In this document: positions 49,567-61,200 of the stretch, one piece after another
Layout of the letters: each line of letters starts with the position of its first letter
Position numbering within the stretch: the stretch's first letter is position 1
NCBI RefSeq assembly: GCF_000004075.3
Contig: NC_026656.2
Coordinates: 17,680,607 to 17,744,606, forward strand
From: Cucumis sativus
Lineage: Eukaryota; Streptophyta; Magnoliopsida; Cucurbitales; Cucurbitaceae
Direction of reading: 5' to 3'
DNA: 64,000 nucleotides
Position numbers and translations under genes: made by a program
Notes under the pieces: generated by a model
What the model was told of the DNA's origin: nothing
Databases searched by the model: none
What the model saw: the letters and a program-made list of their open reading frames with translations, nothing else

Positions 49567-51574
49567 ATGGGAAGAGCTCCATGCTGTGACAAAGCCAATG
49601 TTAAGAAAGGGCCATGGTCTCCTGAAGAAGATGCAAAACTCAAGTCTTATATTGAAAAACATGGAACTGGTGGTAATTGGATTGCTTTGCCTCAAAAAAT
49701 TGGTAACAGTTCTTTCTGTTTTTTTTTCTTTTGTTAATTTTTGTTTTAATATTTCTCTCTTTTTTTTGGGTTTTGGATTTTCTATTGTATAAAGTTAATT
49801 GGGGTTTAATTTTTCTTTTTTTGAATTTTAGGACTTAAGAGATGTGGGAAAAGCTGTAGGTTGAGATGGTTGAATTATCTTCGTCCAAATATTAAGCATG
49901 GAGGTTTCTCTGAAGAAGAAGACAGAATCATTTGTAGTCTCTATGTTAGTATTGGAAGCAGGTAATTCTTTTCTTTTCTTTTTTTTTTCTCCTTCTCCCC
50001 TATTCCATTTAAATTTTCCATAAAGAAAACCCCAAATCATTTCACAGGCTTAATATTAGGGTTTCGGTTCAAAAAGGGAATGGAATCTAGCTAAATATAT
50101 CAACTAAATGATTGATCTATCTTTTTTTGTTTGAGGGTAATTTAAGATAGCATCACAAACACTTAAGGTTTTTTTTCTTTAACCTTTTTCTGTTTTGGTT
50201 TTTGAAAATTAATTAAGACTATATTTTTTCTTAATTTTTTTTACAAAGATTTCATCTTACTTTAAAAAAAAAAAAAATTGTATTCTTTAAACCAAATTCT
50301 AACAGGAAAACAAGTTTTAAAATATTTTGACTTGGTACAAAAAAAAAGAAAAGAAAAACAATGGTAAAAGTGGATAGAAAAGGTAAGAAATTTAGAGATG
50401 ACTATAAATAGTCTTAATTTTCAAAAATTAAAAAGCTAAAATCAAATGGTTTTCAAATAGAGGTAAGTAATTTTATTATTTCCTTTAAATTAAATCGGTA
50501 ATATTTTTCAAACTTTTTAAGTTTTTGAGTCGAATAGTAATATAATATTGTAAATAGAAATATAATCTGGTCTGGGTTATGCATCTCTTCCAATTCCCTT
50601 TGATATATTATTCTCCTTTTTGTACTGTTAGACAATATCATTTTCTCAAACTACAACTCTTCCACTATTGGTTTTAACTTATCTGTTTTTTTTTTAATCA
50701 TTTTTTTGTGTCCTCTTTTAATTTTTTTTTTACTCACATACTTGAATAATATCGTATATTTTTCTAAACAAAAGAGGGTTTTAGGTGCATATATAAAGAG
50801 TGTTTTGCTTGTATGAAATATAGGTGGTCTATCATAGCCGCTCAGTTACCCGGAAGAACAGATAATGATATAAAGAACTATTGGAACACGAGGTTGAAGA
50901 AGAAGCTATTTGGGAAGCAAAGAAAAGATCATCAACAACAAGCAATAACTCGTAGAGGAAATGGTGTAAAGCAAATGCAGCAAATGAAGAGATCATCAGA
51001 GAATAACAACGCAACAATAACAACAATAGCTCATATGGGTGAGAATAATAGTTCCATATTTTCATTAAACCAATCTCATAACAACAATATTCTTCCTTAT
51101 TGGCCTCAACAGCAGCACCTCCCATTGGCTCCTCACTTCAACAGCAACTTGACTCCCTTCGGGAAGCCAATAATTGAAAATGATTTGAGCAAATTTGGAG
51201 TTCAATTCATGGATCAAGAAAGTAATTTGTATAGTAGCAACAACAACAATAATGGAAATGGAAATGAGTACGGAAACTATTTACCAATTATGCAAGGGCA
51301 AAGTAGCAGCAGCAACAGCCAAATGGTGGAGATTGAGAATTATAATAACATGGCCAATTATGAAGATCCAAGGAGGGTTTTGTGTGGACTTGAATTTTTA
51401 TATGGAGATCATCACATAATGAGTGGCAATAACAATGATCTTCAAATTTCTTCTTGCCTTCCAAATTATGAAGAAATACTGCTCCAAGATTTGTCAACTA
51501 CCACTACTACTACAACTCAAGAATATGGAGCTAAGTTTGATGATTTGAGGATATTGGATAACAATGCACTATGA
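49567..51574 (+). CDS. R2R3-MYB transcription factor, RAX-type (subgroup 14)
   Basis: Three exons: 49567-49702 (136 nt), 49832-49961 (130 nt), 50824-51574 (751 nt); 1017 nt, 338 aa. R2: [56 protein letters not shown]3: [39 protein letters not shown]. The N terminus [15 protein letters not shown] and [11 protein letters not shown] after R3 match the RAX/Blind and MYB36 group, whose members control axillary meristem initiation or endodermal Casparian strip formation. The tail is rich in Gln, Asn and Ser and ends in a Thr run and LRILDNNAL. The R3 region lacks the bHLH-interaction motif. Which Arabidopsis gene is the orthologue (MYB37, 38, 84, 36) cannot be settled from sequence by eye. It is on the opposite strand from, and about 32 kb away from, the shorter family member at 17466-16147. 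Confidence 0.94.
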
Positions 51575-54303
51575 TCATGGTGGAAGCTAGGGCATGATGT
51601 AAAGTTAAATAAAAATAGACTCTCTTTAGTAATAGAGTGAACTTGGAGACTGGGGTTTGGATATTTTCCTTTGATTTAGACAATAACTTTAGGGGGGGAA
51701 AACATAAATATTGTTATGTTTGTGATTTTTTTCTTAAAATCTTCTTGTTGGTTGGAAAAACTGATTAATTATTACTATATATAAGTATATTTCGTGTTTT
51801 GATTTAATTCCGATCATTTTATCGTTTATAATAAGCAATAGATTTTAGCATTAATTTTTTCATCAAAATGTTTGAATTTTGATATTATTGTTGTCATTAT
51901 ATGAGATGTTATAAAGATTATCAGGAAAGAAGGAGAAAATTATGAGTATTGCCATTACATATTATATATACTCAGAACATATTATGATTCTGTAACTAGT
52001 TTTTCCCTTTCTGAGTGATACTTTTTTTTCTGTTGAATTGAAAAGTGTTTGAAAAAGAAGGGTTGTTTCCTGACCTCATGTGTGAGTAATTTGATAAAGG
52101 ATTACAGCTACAACTTCATTGGGATCTGAAATTTGACCTCAAGCTTTTTCTTCCTACATGAAATCTCTCGAAAATAGAGCATTACCTAATTTTGTTGCTT
52201 TAGACTTTAGCAAACATAAATGCCCTAACTTTTCTTTTCTTTTTTTAATTGTATATGTATGTGTGTGTGTGTGTGTGGAAATTAAACTTGTTCATATATG
52301 GTTTTTTGTTTTGACAAATGGGAAAGCGTAAGAAAATTGGATATTGGGGTTAGTTTATAATAATAATTTATAGGTTGGGTAATCAAGTTTGGGACTAAAA
52401 AAGATTTGAATTCATGCCATTTTGTAATGTTAAGTCAACATGATTGAGTACCCTAAAGTGTTTCTTTTTATAAATATAATTTAAAGGGGGGAAAATGAAA
52501 CCCTAAAATTTAGAAATGGTTTTAGGGTCCCAAAATGGCATCCAGAAGATGAAACATGCTATACTGATATAATTGATATTCAAACAAATTTAAGTTTGTG
52601 TCACTAATTTGTTTTGCTAATGTTGTAGTAAAAAAGAAGTCCAATTTTGTTTACATTACAACTAATTATTAATTATTGGTAGAAACACTCATTTAAACAA
52701 ACTAAATAATTACTCAAGTTCAATTTAGAGAATTTGTTTCGCTTAATCATAAATATAAAAGCTTCAAACACAGATATGCGAGAAGATGATCGAATGTAAA
52801 AGTATTGTTTAGGAAAACGAGAGAAAGATGGGAATTAATAAACTTTTTATATTATATTTTTTTGTATCGAACATGATATATGTTAGAACTTAGTTTAACT
52901 AATTCTTATAAATTAATAGCTATTTTCTAAAAATATTCATTTCGGTCTCTATACACTTTCAATTTCAAATTCATTATATCCTATTTAGTTCTTTTTCTTG
53001 GTTTATTTTAGTCCTTCAATTTTAAAAATAAAAAGGTAAAAAATTAACATATTTGAAACTAAATTATCCAAAATCAACCAAAGTTTAGTTAAAAAACTAA
53101 AATGAACAATTAAAATCCAAGAGTACTTAAATAATTACCATAACACTATTTAATGATCTAAACCCTTTCCCTCTCTCTCTCTCGTTAAGATAGAGAAGAA
53201 GAATCAACATATATACAAATATAATTACTTGAATAACTCCTAAAATTAAATGTATACATATATTAAAGTCCAATATAGCAATACGTATTATCTATTTGAT
53301 TAGTAGAAACCAATAAAGTCTTTAAACGAACAACCCCAAAGCTTTTTTTTCCTCTCTCTCTAAAAAAAAAAAAAGGTAAAATCCATTTCAAAGAAGATAA
53401 TAATTAGAAACTCAATAAGAGAAATAAGAATAATACATAGCTAAGCAAAAAAGAGGTTAATTAAATTGTTGCATGGGAATGGAAGGTTTAAAAAAGAGTG
53501 GGTTTTGTGTTTGAGGGTTGGTGATGGGAGTTGGAGGGTAAAGCCGCCTAATTTTAAAGACTGCACATGTACATGTTTATACATATTCTTATTATTATTA
53601 TGTGAGAACACTTCACTAATTTAAATCATCTTTTTGTCAGGTCAAAGGAAAACTAATTAAGCTAATGGTACTTATATTTCTCTGACTATAAGTACCATAA
53701 TTCATTAACACTTGTCTCCTCCCTTTTAACAAATAATGTTCTTCTTCTTCTTTTTTCTTTATTTTCCTCCACATTATTTGACTCTTCACTGTCTAACCCT
53801 TCATATAATTCATACGACTTTATCAAATTTAATTAACTTCTAATTTAACTTTATATTTGCTACCTTCTCCATATCATGATCATCAGCTACCATTTTGATC
53901 TGTTCATTTGTGATTATCATGTCTCTAATTATACACTTTTGGTAATGGGTTTATGATCATTTTTCTTTCTTTCTTTCTTTCTTTTTGTATAAATTGTTAG
54001 AGCTAGCTGTTAGCTAAATTTTAAAAGAAACTAGAAAAGGTGTGGCTGTCTTAAAGAGAGAAAAAAAAGTTTGTTTTTATGATTTGAGATGAGATTGATG
54101 TTTTTCAATAGTATTTAAAGAAAGGGGAGGTTCTTTTGGGGTAGTTAAAAGTTAAGTTGAAAGTTTGAGAAGCTTGACTGCATTATATGCCATCATGACC
54201 TTAAAGAGAATATAGGGTTTTAAATGTCTGTATATATACATATACATAGAGGTAAAATAGATGAAATTTAGAGAGTTTGTCTATATTTGGTCTAAATGAG
54301 ATC

Positions 54304-54345
<42 letters not shown>

Positions 54346-56276
54346 ATGATAGGGGTAAAAGTATATAATGGTGAAAAGTGTAATGTGAGTTTCATTTGTA
54401 GATTAATTAGCGCCATTATTGAGCACAGCCATTATCTGTTTTTAGGGTTGGTCACAATCCAATTTAGCTTAATCATAGAGAGGTAAATAGGATTTGAAGA
54501 TTCCCTCCCCCCCACCCCAAGATTTGAATTCTCCCTGATCTCTATACACATAAATAATGGAAGCTGTGTGTTAATAAAGTAGAACAAGGTAATCATATAC
54601 TCACATTTATACATCCATTAATATTGTTATATTATACTACTCTTCCTGTAGTAGACTACTACTTTGTAAAGTTTTATTAATCTTTAAATAACAACGAATA
54701 ATACATCAGCTGTCTGTCATAAAAGCTGTGGTGGAAATCCACATAATATGCTCCCAATTCAAAAACTAACACAACTAATTTAATTTGAGAGTCATTTGAT
54801 TAAAGAAAAGAAGATAATCAGAGGATTGTAAAGTTAGAAGAGAATATCCGTAAAGAAAAAGAAGCAGAGCAGAAAATGTTCAAAACAAAACACCAAAAGA
54901 AATAAAGAAATAAGAAAAAAAGTGTTCCGTGATTGGAGCAATATTCTTGGGCAGGTTAAGCCAAAACCAACAGCCAAACAATGACTTCCTTCCCCCAACC
55001 TTTTTTTTTCTCTCTATAAATTAAATTTTATACATTTGTACGTTAATTGGGTGTATTATTAATTCAAATTTAAACTGGCCTGCTTAATTACCTTTTTTTT
55101 GCTCTCTAATCTCAATTATTCTTTCTTAATTTGTCTCCACTATCACATTTCAATTACCATTAGAGATGGTTGAGTTTAGAGAAAATTAAATTATATTCTC
55201 TCATATTAATTTACGGGTAGCTAATATATATATCACATATTAATTGAATTACATTCTTGTTTTACAAATAAATTCTACTAACCTATAAAGATTGGGGTAA
55301 GTAAGCTTAACTACTAGAGTTTGAAGTTTGGTTTGGCTTGGGTTTTCTTTTTCTTAAAGTCTTTGACTTTAATTTTAGAATTAAGCTAATTAACCAAAAT
55401 TTCGAACTAACAAAGTCACATAAAAGCACAAAAAATTATAAATTATTTCATTTATTTTTATATAATAGTTGTGAAATAAAAATGAGGACAAAACCTTTTT
55501 TAAGTAATCATCTAATAATCCATTTGATCAAATTTCTATATATACTAAAATTAATGATGAGAAAGTTGATTAGAGTGAAATGGTATTTTTTATTGTTAAT
55601 TTTATTTGAGAGTGAAATGGTTTCACGATTTGTGATGATGTGTTTAAATATGACAATTTCAAAAGTTTCGAAGGGTACAAACAAAATCATGGAGACAATA
55701 ATATGAGCTTTGAAAGGTAATATTGATTTGAATATTAAAGAAATAATAGATAGAAGAGTCGGAGTTACACAAATAAATTATAATATTTCCATTCGTAAAT
55801 ACTATATTTTTCTCAACATTAATCTACAATAGAAGCTTGTGAATTAAGTTGTGAAATGAGCATAACGTAATGAAAACTATTATGCACTTCTTCTGTTAAA
55901 TCTACAATGAATTTTTGAATTCAGATATGATGATGAGGTTGACTGCTTAGAATACTATGATTACAAGCATGACTTTTAAAACTAACTTGTAAGCTTTATC
56001 AACATTCATGAATAAGGATTCAGGAGAATCCCAAAGGAGAGAATTTTTTGATGGGCAGTGAAGTTTATTTAAATGAAGATTTGATATAAAAATTTGTACA
56101 TTTAAGGTAAGAACAATTTGGTTTGGGATGAAAAGAGAGAAATAAAAGACTGAGAATTTACTTGGTGATGACTACTGGTTCACCCAAATGACAAGAAGGA
56201 GTACTCCACAACTCGATTACTTGCTTGGGATTCCCTGAATTTCAACAAAACAAAGCAGATTCCCACAAAATTTTAC
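51575..56276. other. Intergenic region between second MYB and OSCA
   Basis: It begins with the MYB 3' UTR and ends with the 3' region of the minus-strand OSCA gene. It is AT-rich and no coding exon was recognised. Simple repeats include (TG)n near 52259-52276, (CTTT)n near 53964-53985 and a compound (TA)n(AG)n at 54306-54345. Confidence 0.55.
54306..54345. repeat. Compound microsatellite (TA)n(GA)n
   Basis: About nine TA units are followed directly by about twelve AG units, with no interruption. Confidence 0.95.
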
Positions 56277-59200
56277 TCAATATGGTTTCTTCAACAAGGA
56301 ATGACAGCCAGAAGTTGTTAGACTGTAACCTGGTCTTGCGCTTTCCAGCTCTGTCACGTTGCTTTCACTCTCGTGACCACTCGAACTCCCCGACGTACTA
56401 GAGTTTCGCTTAGCTAAGAGTGTGAACTGGCAATAGGCTGTACGTAATTGTCGATACATCTCTTCCATCCTACCGCATTCTTCATCTTTTCGGTCCATCT
56501 CAATTAGCACCTGCACAATATTAAGACAATAGCATGGCTGAAGTTGAGAAATGGAAAAACTGCACACACACACGGCTCCCATTTCGAGTTGGCTACCTCT
56601 GCAGCTGTGTCTCGGAATATAGGACGAAATCGCTGCCTGCAGTACCCATGAAAGAGGATTGTGCCCACAATCAAAGGAATTGTGAAACCTGATGCAACTG
56701 GAGATTCTTTTACACCAAAGACTCCAAGAGCAATTACTTGAGCCACTACCATAGCAAAGATGGTTGTGTTGTGAGCTATGGGCCAAAATTGTCCCCCACT
56801 TTCGTATTTTGATGTATACACGTTGAGAATCTGAGACATCATTTTTTAGACAGATAAATTTGTTAGGTAGCAGCCATATTCAACAAGACAAGAAGTAATC
56901 CAATGTACAGAGGCAGAACTTACTTGGTTTTTGTAAACAAGGTAGGCAAGAAAAAAGTAAAACAGCACGAACGGTGTGATCAAAGGAGCCAAAATGGAAC
57001 AAGTAAACCCGAGGAAACCGAACAGGAGAATTCGAGGAACTTCGGTGTGATATGGAAATGCAAGAGGTTCATAAAAGGGTTCAATCTTGATTCTAAATAT
57101 CCATCTTCTAAAGAAGTTCCACGTAAGAGAAAAAAGTTGCATAACTTCACAAGACAAACTTGCCCATCCAGATGATAGAACATATGTCACAAAGAAACCA
57201 GCCTGCATCAAATCCAGGAAATGCCATCAAAATTATGTGGGATGAAAGTTTATTAAGAACTGATCGGATCTCGGTGAGAGTTGAACACTTATCAGATTTA
57301 CTCACTTCAATTCAATATCTTGAAATGAAATGTATGAGAATATAATCAAATTAAGCAAGTGTGTTGTTTATCACCTGTGCTGGTACTGCTTTGCCAAATT
57401 GGGCAGGTATGTCCTTTACACTGGAAAAGGCACTCAATGTACCAATGGCAGAACCAGCAAATACATTAACGAAGAAGACGTTCCAGATCGTGAAGTACAC
57501 GACTTTAAGGCATGCACTCCTTTTCCTTCCACTGCGAGAAATAGGTCCCTCCATGGCTGAAAGCGTCATCATAGTAGGTGGAGCAAGATACATAAATAGG
57601 ATCAATACGACGCTCGGTAAGTAACCTGTCACCAGTTCGCTCGTATATTTCCTGCATAATGATGCCGAGTAAGTTTCCTTTGTATTAATCTTTATATGAT
57701 CAAATAAGCAAATCTTGCACTTACTTTTTCAAGAGGCCTCTGAGGAATGGGAATGTCCGCTGTAGTTTTTCCAGCTGCGTCATACTTTGAACGACCGTAA
57801 CGGGAAGCAAAAACATGATCATGAATCCGGTAGCAGCGACCAACGTTCCTATCTTACGAATCCAAAGTTGTCTATATGGTATGGAAAGATTTGACCAGTA
57901 AACATCATGAGGTTCTGGAGCTAAGCTTGTTGCCCATGACATAGGATTTGCTGACTGAAGAACGCTCGAAGCCATAAGCGCAGCATAACGAGTCTTGAAG
58001 AATACAAAAGCAGCAGAACACTCCTGATTTAGACAACAAAAGTTGTATACACATTACGTAACAATCCCATGAATGATCAAGAAACCAAACAAAGGTTCAT
58101 TTTGGAAGGGTTTTTTCTTTTTCAGATATAACAGATCTCTAACCTTTTCACTAGCAACCAAGTCCATGTTACCATATAGTTTTTTTTCCTTCACGCTATC
58201 ATTTACACTAGGGAGAATTGTAAAAGAATTTGTTGACCCTGCACAAAAACAGCCTCCTCTTAACTTCTGACAATGCATTTCGACCGAATTTTCCTTCATC
58301 GTGTTGTACATTTTCTCTGCATCACTCTGAAAATTAACTCTGTCATAAACTTCTAAAAGTGAACAAAGAAGCATAATATTCTCAACACTCGAGAGTTTAC
58401 AATGAAACGAGTTCACCCCTAACCAACAACAACATAAGTATCTTATTTGCATACCATCAAAAAGATAAATTTCGCAGCTAAATTTATATTAAATTACACG
58501 AAAGAACTCATTTACGAATCTTTGTTCTTAGTTGTACAAAAAGGAATTCGTCAATGTTTTCTCTAATTTGGGTTTTTACATCCCGACCGTTATTGATGTT
58601 CATAACATAGCCCTATCCTTGCTTAATCGCATTCTAATCCATTTTGATGTCATTCTAATGGCACCCTCTTCAAAGCATTAGTATCATACAATCCAACAGC
58701 CCATGATGATCCTTTCTATAAAATATAAAGTTGATTGGTCCCATTGGAAGCAAATTGGATAAGCAATGACACGACACTCATCTTGCTAGTTGGCTTAAAC
58801 TTCCAAACGAAAAAATCGAGTATACAACTTATGTTAAACAAAAAACTGAGCATAAAACATATATTAAATTGGCTGTACCCATATAGTAATGAACGAAATG
58901 AACTTAAAAGCAAGAAAGCTAGAAGAATTTGAAAATACATCTACCGAACCAAAATATAATTGATGATGTTGTGAATGATTTGAAGTTGTTGATCGATATA
59001 ACATGTTAGTAGATGCATACCATCAGTTTCTGTACGGTACCAGACCGATATATCATTTGGTGTGACAAGTAAGTTGATGCATGGTAATTGGAGAAGAACT
59101 TCCTAATAGTCTCACTATAAGTTTCCTCTGGCGACCAGGGAATCGACTGCACTAAAACCGTAAAATGACTAGGATTTTTTTGAGACCCAGTGATGTGGAT

Positions 59201-60342
59201 AAGTCTCAATCTACTGATGCTGGAGTACTCCTGATAATAATTAGAGAGGGAGCAAAAAATCAAACAAATTCAATAGAATTAACAAAGTTCTCAACGATAA
59301 ATGAAAGACATGATATATGAACATCTTAGGCAACTTACAAAGTAAAGGAGCACACAAGCGGAGCAACATATGATATATAAAGCAATACAGTGGACGCAAA
59401 GCCTGATTGAGGAGAGACAAAATCAAGAGTTACAGTAAAGAACACAGCAAGTTGCATACATAAGGTATGGAGTTTCAGCATCTCATACCACTTGGAATTC
59501 TTTTTGACGTTCTCAATGCAAAAAATATCGAACGACTCGGAAGGTATCATCTTGTGAGTCATTTCTTGGCCATAATAATTCACTGGAAGCACTAGAAACA
59601 TGCAAATGATGGCAGCAATTGAAAAAACTCGAATGCTGTACAGCAAAAGAAATAGCATCTGCAGTAAGCAAAATCAGAAAACTGAAATGTGTTTTTCAAC
59701 AACATACAGGAAGTTGAATACAAGCACGTTACAAGAACACAATGATCATATATAGATGGTGGAAAGGATCCAAATAATCCAATGACATTTTGATTCATAG
59801 TCATCAAAAAGTAAAAGAAAGGAATTACATGGCTATATGTAAGAACAAAAAAATCGTGGACAATTGTGAACAAGAAACTAAATCAACAGAAAACAGCAAC
59901 TTGGTGAGAAACAAAGAGGCGTAGACACCATCTTCCATATGATAAAAGTTTTTACTAAAAGAACAAAAGACTAATCAACAGAAACACTTGACAAATGATG
60001 AAGAGACTAAATATATCACAACCAAAAGTTAAAAAACAACGTCAGGAGAAGAGTAACTAACCTGAATATAATAATCCTGAGAAAAACCACAGCATCCAAG
60101 CCATCAAGAGCCAATATTTCTTCCTCGGATGTTTCCCAAGCTTTCACTATCCAGCTAGGGGAAGGAACAAATCTATCTAAGCAAAAAGTTTCACAGTGTT
60201 TCAACTTTTTCGTAGCAATTTTTCGACCGAAGTACACGGTTATATTGCTCGGTTGTTTTCGCAATATGGAATACAAGGAGAAAAGCACCACACAAATCCC
60301 AATATTAATTCCAACCGAAGTTAGAAGGGCAGAAAATTCCAT
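56277..60342 (-). CDS. RXW8: OSCA/CSC1-like membrane channel (RXW8/HYP1-like)
   Basis: Ten exons: 60342-60062, 59635-59489, 59402-59339, 59230-59021, 58326-58144, 58023-57725, 57651-57375, 57202-56924, 56830-56597, 56510-56277; 2208 nt, 735 aa. Order: N-terminal membrane region starting MEFSALLTSVGINIGICVVL with FVPSPSWIVKAWETSEEEIL and FLVLPVNYYGQEM; a cytosolic domain (HFTVLVQSIPWSPEE, YLSHQMIYRSG, AAFVFFKTRYAAL, LAPEPHDVYWSNL); the DUF221/RSN1_7TM pore region (TGYLPSVVLILF, FTIWNVFFVNVFAGS, FFVTYVLSSGWASL, FPYHTEVPRILLFGFLGFT, VYTSKYESGGQFWP); and a hydrophilic tail. Family knowledge: OSCA proteins are dimeric, TMEM16-like mechanosensitive or hyperosmolality-gated calcium-permeable channels. 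This one belongs to the RXW8/HYP1 (OSCA2) branch. The tail is shorter than I recall for RXW8. Two CACGTG boxes lie upstream. Confidence 0.94.
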
Positions 60343-61200
60343 TTCACTTTGCTACACTCTTCAACTCTCAAAAGATATTTCAACACAAAGACATCCAAAA
60401 AAGACTTCACGCAGACGCAGCAGTTTTTTTGGTGCCACAACCAACAAAATCCAACGTTTCTTGTTCTCTTCCTGGTGAAAGCAAGCAAAAAAATAAAATA
60501 TAAATCTATTAGAGAATTTCTTAAAGGGAAAAAGGAAAAGTACCTGAAAAATCCGGTTAAGAACACTCACCAATCGCTAATGAATATAAATCCCCGATCT
60601 AATTGAGAAAACTTAGAAGTGAAAAAAAAACAAAAACAAAAACAGGGGATTTAAACAAATTGTTCACAAAACTTATACGTCACAGCGTACTTTGCTTAAA
60701 CTCCACAGATGGAAATCCAAAGCGAAAAGGAAAACAAAAAACCCCTTTCTTTATTGAAACCCAGATCGAATCAAAGCCCAAAAGAAATCAGAAGATTTTA
60801 GAAGTGGGAAAGCAAATCGAAAAACGCTGTACACACGGAATATCTACGGGAAACAGAGGAATGGCACGTTGAATGGTTAAGGGAGTGTCGAGGAAGATTG
60901 AGCGGGGCCAACGGAAACTCCACGTGGCGTACAATATTCGGGCATCATTCCTTTAATTTTAGTTCTAATAACAGAAACCGTCCACTCCCAACTCTCTGGC
61001 TCTCCCCCTCCCACGTTCTTCTACTCTAATCCTTTCTGTACATCTTTCTTTTCTAATAACACTTGGCTTTGTCAATGTGGAATCTCTTCATTCCCTTACG
61101 TCACATCCGTCTTTTCGACTCAATGCGACGTTTTTCGGTTTACGCAAACCTTCACACACGTGGCCTTTTGAGTTTGGATTACGTCTCCAATTTGGGCTTC
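60343..61200. promoter_or_regulatory. OSCA 5' leader and promoter with two G-boxes
   Basis: It is less AT-rich than its surroundings. CACGTG occurs at 60921 (in CCACGTGGCG) and at 61157 (in CACACGTGGCC), both with an ACGTGGC ABRE core. The leader may be interrupted: a CAG|GTAC junction on the minus strand near 60543 could be a donor or an acceptor. Short ORFs here carry no domain. Confidence 0.5.

Noticed and set aside
55338-55706. 122-aa open frame on +
   Set aside because: Lys/Ile/Asn/Phe-rich translation of AT-rich DNA, with no domain or splice partner.
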